Assembly (NCBI RefSeq): GCF_022317005.1
Contig: NZ_CP081006.1
Coordinates: forward strand, 372,001-436,000
Direction: 5' to 3'
DNA length: 64,000 bases
Origin: Mycobacterium sp. IDR2000157661
GTDB lineage: Bacteria > Actinomycetota > Actinomycetes > Mycobacteriales > Mycobacteriaceae
In this document: one piece after another, positions 30,001-43,027 of the stretch
Numbering within the stretch: the first letter of the stretch is position 1
How the letters are laid out: the number at the start of each line of letters is the position of its first letter
The notes under the pieces: generated by a model
Told to the model about the DNA's origin: nothing
The model's input: the letters and a program-made list of their open reading frames with translations, nothing else
Database searches by the model: none
Program-made: the position numbers and the translations under genes

Positions 30001-30681
30001 TCAGCGGTCGATGCGCAGGTGCGCAGTGAGCAGCATCCTGTCGAAGGTCGAGCGGGCGGGAAGGTCTTCCTCGTAGTCGAGTTCGAGGAAGTCCTTGGCG
30101 ACCTGCTCGGCGAGCGCCCGCAGCTTGGTGTTGGTCTCCTGGGAGCGCCATCGCAACAGTTCGAACGCCGACTCGGCCGATATGCGGTAGATCAACATGA
30201 GCATGCCCTTGGTCTGTTCGATGACACCTCGGGCCTCTGCGATCTCGGCGACGGCGGCGTTGAGCGTCTTGTTCTGCTGCTCGAGCGTCGAGGGCGTGAC
30301 GTCGACGTAGAAGCCGTGCGTGCCGACGACCTCATCGCTGTCGTCGTAGAGTTGGTCGCCCACCACGACGACGTGGTGCACGTTGCCCCGGGTGTCGATG
30401 ATCCGGTGCGTGGTGGAGAATGCGCCCGAGGTGCGCCTGATCTCGTCCAGTGTCGCGGCCACGTGTCCGTAGTCGTCGGGGTGCTTGTGCGACAGCACCA
30501 GGTCGGTCGTCGGCTCGACCGTCCCGGGCTCGTATCCGTGGATTCGCTCGACCTGAGGCGACCACTCCCACCGTTCGTCGGCGAAGTAGAACCGGAACCA
30601 GCCGACTCGGTGCGGATCGCCGCCCGCGAGCGCCTGCTCGACGGGCGTTTGCCCCTCGAAGTCGGCGAGCTCGTCGGTCAC
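30001..30681 (-). CDS. PAS-ANTAR domain RNA-binding antiterminator
   Basis: 226 residues from GTG 30681. N-terminal PAS fold (RFYFADERWEWSPQVERIHGY, HKHPDD, THRIIDTRGNVHHVVVVGD); C-terminal ANTAR domain with EARGVIEQTKGMLMLIYRISAESAFELLRWRS. ANTAR proteins bind paired RNA hexaloops and prevent termination; the PAS part senses a small molecule or redox state. TAATCT (30689-30694) ends 7 nt before the GTG and there is no Shine-Dalgarno, so the mRNA is probably leaderless. It is divergent from the Mrr-like gene. Confidence 0.92.
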   Translation of the reverse strand: MTDELADFEGQTPVEQALAGGDPHRVGWFRFYFADERWEWSPQVERIHGYEPGTVEPTTDLVLSHKHPDDYGHVAATLDEIRRTSGAFSTTHRIIDTRGNVHHVVVVGDQLYDDSDEVVGTHGFYVDVTPSTLEQQNKTLNAAVAEIAEARGVIEQTKGMLMLIYRISAESAFELLRWRSQETNTKLRALAEQVAKDFLELDYEEDLPARSTFDRMLLTAHLRIDR

Positions 30682-30688
30682 GGAGAAA

Positions 30689-30694
30689 AGATTA
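30689..30694 (-). promoter_or_regulatory. -10 element of the PAS-ANTAR gene (leaderless)
   Basis: TAATCT on the minus strand, 7 nt before GTG 30681. No strong -35 is visible at the expected spacing. Confidence 0.5.
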
Positions 30695-30743
30695 GCGCGA
30701 CGACCAGCGGGAGAAGTCGGTGTACGGCTCTACCATTCGTCCC

Positions 30744-31301
30744 GTGGCTTTGAGGTGGTATGTGGTGCTCGCCGCCACGGTGGCGGTTGCGTCCTGGCTA
30801 CTCGGGGCCGCCGCGCCGTGGAGCGTGACGATCGGGCTGGCGGTGCCGGCGGCCCTGTTGGGAGTGCCGCGGTTCGTCGCGGGAGCCGCTGCCGGTTTGG
30901 CGACCCCGGGCGCCCGCGAGGACGCCACCGCCGCGATGTCCGGCGAGGAATTCGAAGATCACGTTGCACGGATCGCGCGGTCGTGCGGGGTGCCCGTCAT
31001 CATGACCCCGACCACCGGCGACTGGGGCGTCGACATCATCGTCGGAAGGCGGCCGAACCGGCTGGCCATCCAATGCAAGCGCCAGGCGCGCCCGGTCGGG
31101 GCGGGCGCGGTGCAGGAGGTGGTGGCGGGCGCGCCCATGCAGGGGTGCACCAAGACGATGGTCGTCACCGACCACGACTTCACCACTGCCGCGCGCAAAC
31201 TGGCCGGGTTGCACGGATGCGAATTGGTCGGCGGTGCCGAGCTAACCCGCCTTCGGTCGACGATCCGGCGGTTGCTCGAACCGTCGGCGGAGGTCAGCTG
31301 A
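30744..31301 (+). CDS. Membrane-anchored Mrr-like restriction endonuclease domain protein
   Basis: 185 residues from GTG 30744. Two N-terminal hydrophobic helices (about 4-22 and 24-50) precede an Mrr_cat nuclease domain: EEFEDHVARIARSCG, the GDWGVDIIV motif with the catalytic Asp, and AIQCKRQ (QxK). This is the PD-(D/E)xK arrangement of type IV-like enzymes that cut modified DNA. No methyltransferase accompanies it. TACCAT (30731-30736) ends 7 nt before the GTG, so a leaderless start is likely. It overlaps the convergent lat gene by 8 nt. Confidence 0.88.
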   Translation: MALRWYVVLAATVAVASWLLGAAAPWSVTIGLAVPAALLGVPRFVAGAAAGLATPGAREDATAAMSGEEFEDHVARIARSCGVPVIMTPTTGDWGVDIIVGRRPNRLAIQCKRQARPVGAGAVQEVVAGAPMQGCTKTMVVTDHDFTTAARKLAGLHGCELVGGAELTRLRSTIRRLLEPSAEVS

Positions 31302-32631
31302 GCGCATCTCGCACGGCGTCGACCGCCGCATCGATCTCCTCGCGAGACACCGTGAGCGCAGGCCGGAACCGCACGCTGTCCGCACCGCTGGGGAGCATGA
31401 TGACCCGCCGCCGCCAGAGGCCGCGGAGCAGTTCGTCGCGCTGCGCCGCGGATGGAAGGCTGAACGCACACATCAGGCCGCGGCCCCGCACGTCGAGAAC
31501 CACCTCCGGCATTTCCTTGGCGAGATTGTGGAGCCGGTCCAGCAGGTGACGGCCGGCGGTCGCGGCGCGCTTCATCAATCCGTCGGCTTCGATCACCTCC
31601 AGAACGCGTCGGGCCCGGACCATGTCGGCGAGGTTGCCGCCCCAAGTGGAGTTCACCCGCGAGCTGACAGCGAAGACGTTGCCCGCCACGTCGTCGATTC
31701 GGCGCCCGGCCATGATGCCGCACACCTGCGTCTTCTTGCCGAACGCGACCACGTCGGGTGTGACGCCCAATTGCTGGTAAGCCCAGGGTGTTCCGGTCAT
31801 ACCGCAACCGGTCTGAACCTCGTCGAGAATCATCAGCGCGTCGAACTCGTCGCACATCTGCCGCATGGCCGCCAGGAACTGCGGCCTGAAGTGGCGGTCA
31901 CCGCCCTCCCCCTGGATCGGCTCGGCGATGAAGCATGCGATGTCGTGCGGGGCCGCCTCGAAGGCGGCGCGGGCCTGCCGCAAGGACTCGGCTTCGCGCG
32001 CGTATACGTCGGCGCCCGGACGCAGATACGGCGCCTCGATGCGGGGCCAGTCGAACTTGGGGAAGCGAGCCACCTTGGCGGGGTCGGTGTTGGTAAGCGA
32101 CATCGTGTACCCGCTGCGTCCGTGGAACGCGCCGCGCAGATGCAGCACGCTGGTGCCGAGGCGCGGGTCGATCCCGTGCGCCTCGTTCCATCTGCTCTTC
32201 CAGTCGAACGCGACCTTCAATGCGTTCTCCACGGCCAGGGCGCCGCCGTCGATGAAGAACAGGTGGGGCAGATCGGGATCGCCGAGCACGCGGACGAAGG
32301 TGTCGACGAACCGCGCCATCGCGACGGTGTAGACGTCGGAATTGCTGGGCTTGTTGACCGCGGCCTTGGCAAGCTCGGACAGGAAGGCCTCGTCGCCGGT
32401 CAGCGCGGGGTGGTTCATGCCAAGCGCCGAGGACGCGAAGAAGGTGAACATGTCGAGGTAGCGCGCACCGTTGCGGGCATCCACGAGCCATGAGCCCGAC
32501 GACCGCTCGGTGTCGAGCACCAGATCCATGCCGTCGGCAAGGATGCTGCGCGCCAGCACGGCGTGTACATCGTCGGGACGGATCCGGGTCCCCACTCGAC
32601 CCGGCTCGGGGCGCGACAAGACATCGGTCAT
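31294..32631 (-). CDS. lat: L-lysine 6-aminotransferase Lat
   Basis: 445 residues, a class III PLP aminotransferase. It has DMFTFFASSALGMNHPAL, FHGRSGYTMSLTNTD, EPIQGEGGDRHF, LDEVQTGCGMTG and the PLP Lys in FGKKTQVCGIM, as in M. tuberculosis Lat. It moves the epsilon-amino group of lysine to 2-oxoglutarate, giving the semialdehyde that cyclises to piperideine-6-carboxylate, the substrate of Pcd. A TAATAT hexamer 6 nt before the ATG, without Shine-Dalgarno, indicates a leaderless transcript. An 8-bp palindrome in the 49-nt gap to lrpA is a likely operator. Confidence 0.96.
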   Translation of the reverse strand: MTDVLSRPEPGRVGTRIRPDDVHAVLARSILADGMDLVLDTERSSGSWLVDARNGARYLDMFTFFASSALGMNHPALTGDEAFLSELAKAAVNKPSNSDVYTVAMARFVDTFVRVLGDPDLPHLFFIDGGALAVENALKVAFDWKSRWNEAHGIDPRLGTSVLHLRGAFHGRSGYTMSLTNTDPAKVARFPKFDWPRIEAPYLRPGADVYAREAESLRQARAAFEAAPHDIACFIAEPIQGEGGDRHFRPQFLAAMRQMCDEFDALMILDEVQTGCGMTGTPWAYQQLGVTPDVVAFGKKTQVCGIMAGRRIDDVAGNVFAVSSRVNSTWGGNLADMVRARRVLEVIEADGLMKRAATAGRHLLDRLHNLAKEMPEVVLDVRGRGLMCAFSLPSAAQRDELLRGLWRRRVIMLPSGADSVRFRPALTVSREEIDAAVDAVRDALS

Positions 32632-32637
32632 GCCGCC

Positions 32638-32643
32638 ATATTA
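32638..32643 (-). promoter_or_regulatory. -10 element of lat (leaderless)
   Basis: TAATAT on the minus strand, 6 nt before ATG 32631. The palindrome at 32653-32680 covers the -35 position. Confidence 0.6.
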
Positions 32644-32652
32644 CCCATATTT

Positions 32653-32680
32653 TTCCTGTCTACTGTCTCAATGACAGGAA
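32653..32680. promoter_or_regulatory. Perfect palindrome between lrpA and lat (putative operator)
   Basis: TTCCTGTC (32653-32660), 12-nt spacer, GACAGGAA (32673-32680), directly after the lrpA stop and 9 nt upstream of the lat -10. It is AT-richer than the surroundings. Its position suits a regulator, most simply LrpA itself, acting on lat. Confidence 0.6.
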
Positions 32681-33160
32681 CTATTGCGCTATAGACTGCC
32701 TTCCTTCGTAAAAGGTCTGTAAGATGACCGTGCTGCGCGTGCGCACGTTCGCCGCGGTCCGGATCTGCTGGAGCAGGTCCTCGAGCGCCCGTGCCGACTC
32801 GACGCGCACCAGCAGCACGTAGCTCTCCTCGCCCGCGACGGAGTGACATGACTCGATGGCCGCTATGTGCGCGAGGCGCGCAGGCGCATCATCGGGTTGA
32901 GACGGATCGAGAGGGGTGATGGCGACGAACGCCGACAGGTGGTGGCCCACCGCCTCGGGAGCCAGCCGCGCCTGGTACCCGGTGATGACCCCCCGGGACT
33001 CCAGGCGCCGGACCCGCGACTGCACCGCGGATACCGACAGTCCGGCCGTCGCCGCCAGGTGGGCCAGCGTGGCACGACCGTCGGTGACGAGTTCGCGGGC
33101 CAGGATGCGGTCGATCTCGTCGAGCTTCGCGGCGGCGGGGTGGTCCTCGGCATCACCCAT
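32681..33160 (-). CDS. lrpA: Lrp/AsnC-family transcriptional regulator LrpA
   Basis: 159 residues. N-terminal winged helix-turn-helix (LDEIDRILARELVTDGRATLAHLA, SVSAVQSRVRRLESRGVI), followed by the RAM ligand domain (AFVAITPLDPSQP, CHSVAGEESYVLLVRVE). This is the counterpart of Rv3291c, which binds lysine and other amino acids. Situated between lat and the divergent hglS-like/pcd genes, it is the obvious candidate for controlling lysine catabolism. Only 28 nt separate its start from the divergent gene. Confidence 0.95.
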   Translation of the reverse strand: MGDAEDHPAAAKLDEIDRILARELVTDGRATLAHLAATAGLSVSAVQSRVRRLESRGVITGYQARLAPEAVGHHLSAFVAITPLDPSQPDDAPARLAHIAAIESCHSVAGEESYVLLVRVESARALEDLLQQIRTAANVRTRSTVILQTFYEGRQSIAQ

Positions 33161-33188
33161 GGCCGCACTGTATCCGAGTGGGTGACTC

Positions 33189-34430
33189 GTGATGACTCGA
33201 TGCCCGGACCACTGGCCGACCTGGCAGCTGCGCGCACATTTCGCCGCGGCGCTGTCGCGGATGTATGCGCTCGAGGTACCGGCTTACGGCGCACTCGTCG
33301 ACGTCAGCACCGAGGTCAATCGCGACCATGTCGCCGCCACTGCCTGCGCCGAGCGGTTGGGCTCACTGCAGCGGGTCACCGCCGAGCGGCACGGCGCGAT
33401 CCGGGTCGGCAGCACACGTGAACTCGCCGACGTCGCCGACCTGTTCGCCGCGTTCGGTATGTACCCCGTCGGCTTCTACGATCTGCGCGACGCCACGCCG
33501 CCGGTGCCTGTCGTCTCCACCGCGTTCCGCCCGATCGATCCGCAAGAGTTGGCGCGCAACCCGTTTCGGGTCTTCACGTCGGTGCTGGCCAGTGCCGACG
33601 AGCGGTTCTTTCCCGCGGGCCTGCGGGCCAGGGTCGAGCATTTCGTGTCGCGACGGGCGCTGTTCGACCCGGCCCTGATCACCGAGGCTCGCCGCATCGC
33701 TGCCGACGGCGGCGCCGATCGGGAACGCGCGCAACGCTTCGTCATCGCCGCAGTGTCGGCGTTCGCGCTCTCCGGCGAGCCGATCGACCGGGCCTGGTAC
33801 GACGAGCTGAACCGGGTTTCGCCCGTCGCGGCCGACATCGCCGGGGTGAGCACCACCCATCTCAACCACCTCACCCCGCGGGTGCTCGACATCGACGAGT
33901 TGTACCGGCGGATGACCGCGCGCGGCATCGCGATGATCGACGCGATCCAAGGTCCGCCACGCTGCGACGGGCCCGCAGTGCTGCTGCGACAGACGTCGTT
34001 TCGTGCGCTGGCCGAACCGCGCCGATTCCGCGGCGGTGACGGCACCGTGGTGGAGGGCACACTGCGGGTGCGCTTCGGTGAGGTCGAAGCACGCGGCGTC
34101 GCGCTGACTCCGCAGGGTCGCGCGCGGTACGACCAGGCGATGGCCGCAACCGATCCCGCCGGGGTGTGGTCGAACTACTTCCCCACCACCGATACCGCCC
34201 TGGCGGCGTCGGGCCTGGCGTATTACCGCGGCGGTGATCCCGCCGAACCCGTTGTCTACGAGGATTTCCTACCGGCCTCGGCCGCGGGCATCTTCCGGTC
34301 CAACATCGACGTCGACGCCGACGCGCGTTCCGGCGCCGACCTCACGCACTACAGCCAAGACTGGCTGGCCGACCGGATCGGCCGCCACATCCACGACCCC
34401 TACGCACTCTATGAGAAAGCGGCATCATGA
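33189..34430 (+). CDS. 2-oxoadipate dioxygenase/decarboxylase family protein (HglS/DUF1338)
   Basis: 413 residues, in the place of Rv3292. DUF1338 signatures include the N-terminal MYALEVPAYGALVDVSTEVN, and candidate Fe(II) ligands near His68 (RHGAIR), His224/His227 (THLNHLTPR) and Glu298/300 (FGEVEARGVALTPQG), spaced like His70/His226/Glu294 of Pseudomonas putida HglS. That enzyme converts 2-oxoadipate to 2-hydroxyglutarate in lysine catabolism. Neighbouring lat and pcd make the 2-aminoadipate from which 2-oxoadipate comes, so the context fits well. Start is GTG 33189 or ATG 33192. It overlaps pcd by 4 nt. Confidence 0.85.
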   Translation: MMTRCPDHWPTWQLRAHFAAALSRMYALEVPAYGALVDVSTEVNRDHVAATACAERLGSLQRVTAERHGAIRVGSTRELADVADLFAAFGMYPVGFYDLRDATPPVPVVSTAFRPIDPQELARNPFRVFTSVLASADERFFPAGLRARVEHFVSRRALFDPALITEARRIAADGGADRERAQRFVIAAVSAFALSGEPIDRAWYDELNRVSPVAADIAGVSTTHLNHLTPRVLDIDELYRRMTARGIAMIDAIQGPPRCDGPAVLLRQTSFRALAEPRRFRGGDGTVVEGTLRVRFGEVEARGVALTPQGRARYDQAMAATDPAGVWSNYFPTTDTALAASGLAYYRGGDPAEPVVYEDFLPASAAGIFRSNIDVDADARSGADLTHYSQDWLADRIGRHIHDPYALYEKAAS

Positions 34431-35980
34431 CCACCGTGACGACTTCACAACTGCCCACCGCCGACACGCTCCGGACCCGGGCGCAGGAGGCACTGCGCGC
34501 CGCCGGTTGGCGTGGCGACCTCGGCGATCCGAGCGCTGACGGCCTGCCCGCCGGTACGCCGATCACCGGCGACGTGCTGTTCACCGTCGCCGAGACGACG
34601 GCACGACAGGCCGACGCGGCGATAGCCGAAGCGGCGGATGCCTTCTCGACATGGCGCACCACACCGGCGCCGGTGCGCGGCGCGCTGGTGGCCCGGCTCG
34701 GCGAACTGCTCGTCGGGCACAAGGCCGACATCGCGACGCTGGTGACCATCGAGGCGGGCAAGATCACCTCCGAGGCGCTCGGCGAGGTGCAGGAGATGAT
34801 CGACATCTGCGAGTTCGCCGTCGGCCTGTCACGCCAGCTGTACGGCAGGACGATCGCCTCCGAGCGGCCCGGGCACCGGCTGATGGAGACCTGGCACCCG
34901 CTGGGTGTGGTCGGGGTGATCACCGCGTTCAACTTTCCCGTCGCGGTGTGGGCCTGGAACGCCGCCATCGCTCTGGTGTGTGGGGACACCGTCGTGTGGA
35001 AGCCCTCTGAGTTGACGCCGTTGACCGCGCTGGCATGTCAGGCCCTCGTCGAACGGGCCGCCCGCGACGTCGGCGCCCCCGAGCAGGTGAGCCGGCTGAT
35101 CCAGGGCGCTCGCGAGGTCGGCGAGCAACTGGTCGACGATCCGCGGGTCAGCCTGCTGTCGGCGACGGGTTCGGTGCGGATGGGCAGGCAGGTCGGACCG
35201 CGGGTGGCGCAACGATTCGGAAAGGTGCTGCTCGAACTGGGCGGCAACAACGCCGCGATCGTCGCCCCGTCGGCCGACCTGGATCTCGCGGTGCGGGCGA
35301 TCGTGTTCTCCGCAGCGGGCACGGCCGGCCAGCGCTGCACGTCGCTGCGCCGGCTGATCGTGCACACTTCGGTGGCCGACGAACTCGTCGACCGGATCGC
35401 CGCCGCCTATCGGCAACTGCCGCTCGGGGATCCGGCCGCCGACGGCACCCTGGTCGGGCCTCTGATTCATGAGACCGCCTATCGCGACATGGTGCGGGCG
35501 CTCGAACGTGCCGCCGCCGACGGCGGTGAGGTGATCGGCGGCGAGCGCCACGACGTCCGCGGAGACGACGGGGACAGCGCCTATTACGTCGCGCCGGCGG
35601 TGGTGCGGATGCCCGCACAGACCGAGGTGGTGCACGAGGAGACCTTCGCCCCGATCCTCTACGTCATGACCTATACCGGTCTCGACGAGGCGATTGCACT
35701 CAACAACGCCGTACCGCAGGGGCTTTCATCATCGATCTTCACCCTCGACGTGCGCGAGGCGGAACGGTTCCTGGCCGCCGACGGTTCGGACTGCGGTATC
35801 GCCAATGTCAACATCGGAACGTCGGGCGCCGAGATCGGCGGAGCGTTCGGCGGCGAGAAGCAGACCGGCGGCGGCCGCGAGTCGGGGTCGGACGCCTGGA
35901 AGGCCTATATGCGCAGGGCCACCAACACGATCAACTACTCCTCGGAACTCCCGTTGGCCCAAGGCGTGCACTTCGGGTGA
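34427..35980 (+). CDS. pcd: Piperideine-6-carboxylate (2-aminoadipate semialdehyde) dehydrogenase Pcd
   Basis: 517 residues of aldehyde dehydrogenase (ALDH7-type). Key sites: VGVITAFNFPVAVWAWN, VVWKPSELTPL, catalytic Glu in LELGGNNAAIV, catalytic Cys in GQRCTSLRR, and EETFAPILYVM. It oxidises the semialdehyde made by Lat to L-2-aminoadipate. ATG start overlaps the upstream gene (ATGA), so both are translated together. It converges on an SDR gene with 9 nt between stops. Confidence 0.95.
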   Translation: MTTVTTSQLPTADTLRTRAQEALRAAGWRGDLGDPSADGLPAGTPITGDVLFTVAETTARQADAAIAEAADAFSTWRTTPAPVRGALVARLGELLVGHKADIATLVTIEAGKITSEALGEVQEMIDICEFAVGLSRQLYGRTIASERPGHRLMETWHPLGVVGVITAFNFPVAVWAWNAAIALVCGDTVVWKPSELTPLTALACQALVERAARDVGAPEQVSRLIQGAREVGEQLVDDPRVSLLSATGSVRMGRQVGPRVAQRFGKVLLELGGNNAAIVAPSADLDLAVRAIVFSAAGTAGQRCTSLRRLIVHTSVADELVDRIAAAYRQLPLGDPAADGTLVGPLIHETAYRDMVRALERAAADGGEVIGGERHDVRGDDGDSAYYVAPAVVRMPAQTEVVHEETFAPILYVMTYTGLDEAIALNNAVPQGLSSSIFTLDVREAERFLAADGSDCGIANVNIGTSGAEIGGAFGGEKQTGGGRESGSDAWKAYMRRATNTINYSSELPLAQGVHFG

Positions 35981-35989
35981 CCGCTGACG

Positions 35990-36829
35990 TCAGAGGATCG
36001 GCCTGCCGCCCGTCACCGCCACCCGCGCCCCGGTCACATAGCTGGCCTCGTCGGAGGCGAGCATCACGTACACCGGCGCCAACTCCACTGGCTGACCGGC
36101 CCGCCCCAGCGGGGTGTTCTCACCGAACTGCTTGACCTTCTCGGCGGGCATCGTCGACGGGATCAGCGGGGTCCAGATCGGGCCGGGTGCAACGCTGTTG
36201 ACGCGGATGCCCTTGTCCCCGAGCATCTCGGCGAGGCTGGCGGAGAAGTTCGCGATGGCCGCCTTCGTCGCCGCGTACGGCGCCAGTTTCGGATTCGGCA
36301 TGTCGGAGTTGACCGAGGAACTCCCGATGATCGCACCACCGGATTCCATGTGCGGCAACGCGGCCTTGACGAGGTAGAAGTAGGCGCCGATGTTCAGCCG
36401 GAACGTGTAGTCGAACTCCTCGTCGGAGATCTCGTCGAGGGTGTCGTGCGACATCTGGTATGCGGCGTTGCTGACCAGGATGTCGATGCCGCCGAACTCC
36501 TCGACCGCCCTGTCGACCACCGCCTTGCAGTGCTTGGGGTCGGAGAGGTCACCCGGCATCAGCACGCACTTGCGGCCGGCTTCCGTGACGTAGCGCTCGA
36601 CGTCGCGAGCGTCCTCGTCCTCGTTGAGATACGCGATCAGCACGTCGGCGCCCTCGCGGGCGAACGCGATCGCGACGGCGCGACCGATGCCGCTGTCCCC
36701 GCCGGTGACGATCGCGCGCTTGCCCTCCAGCCGCCCGTGTCCCTGGTAGCTGGTTTCGCCGCAGTCGGGCCTCGGCTGCATCTCGGCCTGCACGCCGGGC
36801 GGTGACTGCTGCTGTTCTGGGAAGCTCAT
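35990..36829 (-). CDS. SDR oxidoreductase of the general-stress (YhdG/YdaD) type
   Basis: 279 residues from ATG 36829 with AGGAAGGA upstream. It begins with the hydrophilic leader FPEQQQSPPGVQAEMQPRPD characteristic of this stress-linked SDR subgroup, then RAIVTGGDSGIGRAVAIA, LVSNAAYQM, SSSVNS and YAATK, ending AVTGGRPIL. Bacillus members are SigB-controlled; here a SigF-like promoter lies upstream. The in-frame extension to 36928 would cross that promoter and is rejected. It corresponds in position to Rv3294c but not clearly in sequence. Confidence 0.88.
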   Translation of the reverse strand: MSFPEQQQSPPGVQAEMQPRPDCGETSYQGHGRLEGKRAIVTGGDSGIGRAVAIAFAREGADVLIAYLNEDEDARDVERYVTEAGRKCVLMPGDLSDPKHCKAVVDRAVEEFGGIDILVSNAAYQMSHDTLDEISDEEFDYTFRLNIGAYFYLVKAALPHMESGGAIIGSSSVNSDMPNPKLAPYAATKAAIANFSASLAEMLGDKGIRVNSVAPGPIWTPLIPSTMPAEKVKQFGENTPLGRAGQPVELAPVYVMLASDEASYVTGARVAVTGGRPIL

Positions 36830-36867
36830 CGATTCAGGTCCTTCCTGTGGGGCGGTCGGCACGTTGA

Positions 36868-36892
36868 CTACCCCCTCTGTGGTCACTGAACC
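36868..36892 (-). promoter_or_regulatory. Possible SigF-type promoter of the stress SDR
   Basis: Minus strand GGTTC (36888-36892), 14-nt spacer, GGGTAG (36868-36873), about 38 nt before ATG 36829. The -10 is good; the spacer is slightly short for SigF. Confidence 0.5.
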
Positions 36893-36948
36893 AACGTCGT
36901 GGCGGTGCGCCGCGGCGCTATTGGACATGTGCTACTTACGATGGCGGT

Positions 36949-37599
36949 ATGGCTGAGGCTCGACGTCGCCTGTCCCCCGGCGACCGGCGCAACGAACTGC
37001 TGGCGTTGGGCGCCGAAGTGTTCGGCGAGCGGCCCTACGACGAGGTGCGCATCGACGAGATCGCCGAACGCGCAGGCGTCTCCCGCGCGCTGATGTATCA
37101 CTATTTCCCCGACAAGCGCGCATTCTTCGCCGCCGTCGTGCGCGCCGAGGGCGAACGCCTGTTCGAGGCCACCAACACGCCGCCCGAACCCGGCCAGAGC
37201 CTGTTCGACCAGGTGCGCGTCGGCGTGCTGGCCTATCTGCGTTACGACGAGCAACACCCGCACGGAGCATGGGCTGCCTATGTCGGGATGGGGCGCTCGG
37301 ATCCCGTCCTGCGTGGCATCGAAGACATCGACAACGACCGGCAGGCCGACCGCATCCTGGCCCGCATGCGCAGTGCCCTCGGTGCCGACCTGGACTCCAA
37401 GGTCGAGCGTGACGTGCGGATCATCGTCTACGGCTGGCTCGCGTTCACCTTCGAGGTGTGCCGACGCCGGCTGATCGACCCGTCCCTGGACGCCGGCCAG
37501 ATGGCCGATGCATGCGCGCACGCGCTGCTGGACGCGATCGGCCGCGTGCCGGGCATTCCGCCCGCTCTGCGCGAAGCGGTGGCGCCCGAACGTCGCTGA
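36949..37599 (+). CDS. TetR-family transcriptional regulator (Rv3295-like)
   Basis: 216 residues. The N-terminal helix-turn-helix is DEVRIDEIAERAGVSRALMYHYFPDKRAFFAAV; the C-terminal ligand domain has no recognised specificity. TACGAT (36937-36942) ends 6 nt before the ATG with no Shine-Dalgarno, suggesting a leaderless mRNA. It is divergent from the stress SDR, whose promoter overlaps this region, so it may regulate that gene and itself. lhr follows on the same strand after 57 nt. Confidence 0.92.
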   Translation: MAEARRRLSPGDRRNELLALGAEVFGERPYDEVRIDEIAERAGVSRALMYHYFPDKRAFFAAVVRAEGERLFEATNTPPEPGQSLFDQVRVGVLAYLRYDEQHPHGAWAAYVGMGRSDPVLRGIEDIDNDRQADRILARMRSALGADLDSKVERDVRIIVYGWLAFTFEVCRRRLIDPSLDAGQMADACAHALLDAIGRVPGIPPALREAVAPERR

Positions 37600-37656
37600 C
37601 ACCAACTCGAGGACTGGCTCGCGGGCCCGGCTTGTCGGTGCCGTGGAGCAGTATGG

Positions 37657-42231
<4,575 letters not shown>

Positions 42232-42252
42232 CGCAGGCGGATAGGCTGAACC

Positions 42253-43023
42253 ATGCCCGAAGGAGACACCGTGTTTCGCGCCGGCACGAAACTGCGCGAG
42301 GCTCTGGTCGGCAAGGTGCTGACCCGCTGTGATGTCCGGGTGCCGAAATTCGCGACCGTCGACCTCACCGGTTGCGCGGTCGACGAAGTACTCAGTCGGG
42401 GCAAACACCTGTTCATCCGCGTCGGTGATGCCAGCATCCACTCGCACCTCAAGATGGAAGGCGCCTGGCTGATCGGCGGGCAGATCAGCCGCGTGCCCGA
42501 GTACAAGATCCGGATACTGCTGGCCACCAGCGATTCCCGGGCGGCGGGCGTCGACCTGGGAGTGCTCGAAATCCTCGAGCGCGACCACGACATGGAGGCC
42601 GTCGCGCACCTCGGACCGGATCTGCTCGGCGACGATTGGGAGCCGCGCACCGCCAGGGCCAACCTGACCGCCGACCCCGATCGGCCGGTGGCCGAGGCCC
42701 TGCTGGACCAGCGGGTGATGGCGGGCGTCGGCAACGTCTACGCCAATGAACTCTGCTTCGTCACCGGGTATCTGCCCACGACTCCGGTGAGCAACGTCAA
42801 AGACCCGCTGCGGATGGTGCAGCGGGCCCGTGACATGCTGTGGCTCAATCGTTCTCGTGTCAATCGCACCACGACGGGTGACACCCGTAGCGGCCGCGAC
42901 CTGTGGGTGTACGGCCGTCGTGGCCGACCGTGCCGCCGGTGCGGGACACCGATTCAATCGGACGGCCCGGGTGCCAATCCAAGTGACCGCGTCTCCTACT
43001 GGTGCCCCGTCTGCCAGACCTAG
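42253..43023 (+). CDS. nei: Endonuclease VIII-type DNA glycosylase Nei
   Basis: 256 residues. N-terminal MPEGDTVF with the catalytic Pro2 and Glu3, the H2TH helix region ([20 protein letters not shown]) and a C-terminal zinc finger with CRRCGTPI and WCPVC. It removes oxidised pyrimidines and nicks the abasic site by beta/delta elimination. TAGGCT (42242-42247) ends 5 nt before the ATG with no Shine-Dalgarno, so it may also have a leaderless transcript besides read-through from lhr. Confidence 0.96.
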   Translation: MPEGDTVFRAGTKLREALVGKVLTRCDVRVPKFATVDLTGCAVDEVLSRGKHLFIRVGDASIHSHLKMEGAWLIGGQISRVPEYKIRILLATSDSRAAGVDLGVLEILERDHDMEAVAHLGPDLLGDDWEPRTARANLTADPDRPVAEALLDQRVMAGVGNVYANELCFVTGYLPTTPVSNVKDPLRMVQRARDMLWLNRSRVNRTTTGDTRSGRDLWVYGRRGRPCRRCGTPIQSDGPGANPSDRVSYWCPVCQT

Positions 43024-43027
43024 GCCC

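Noticed and set aside
36830..36928. N-terminal extension of the stress SDR
   Set aside because: It would contain the SigF-like promoter; the ATG at 36829 has a Shine-Dalgarno and the family leader.
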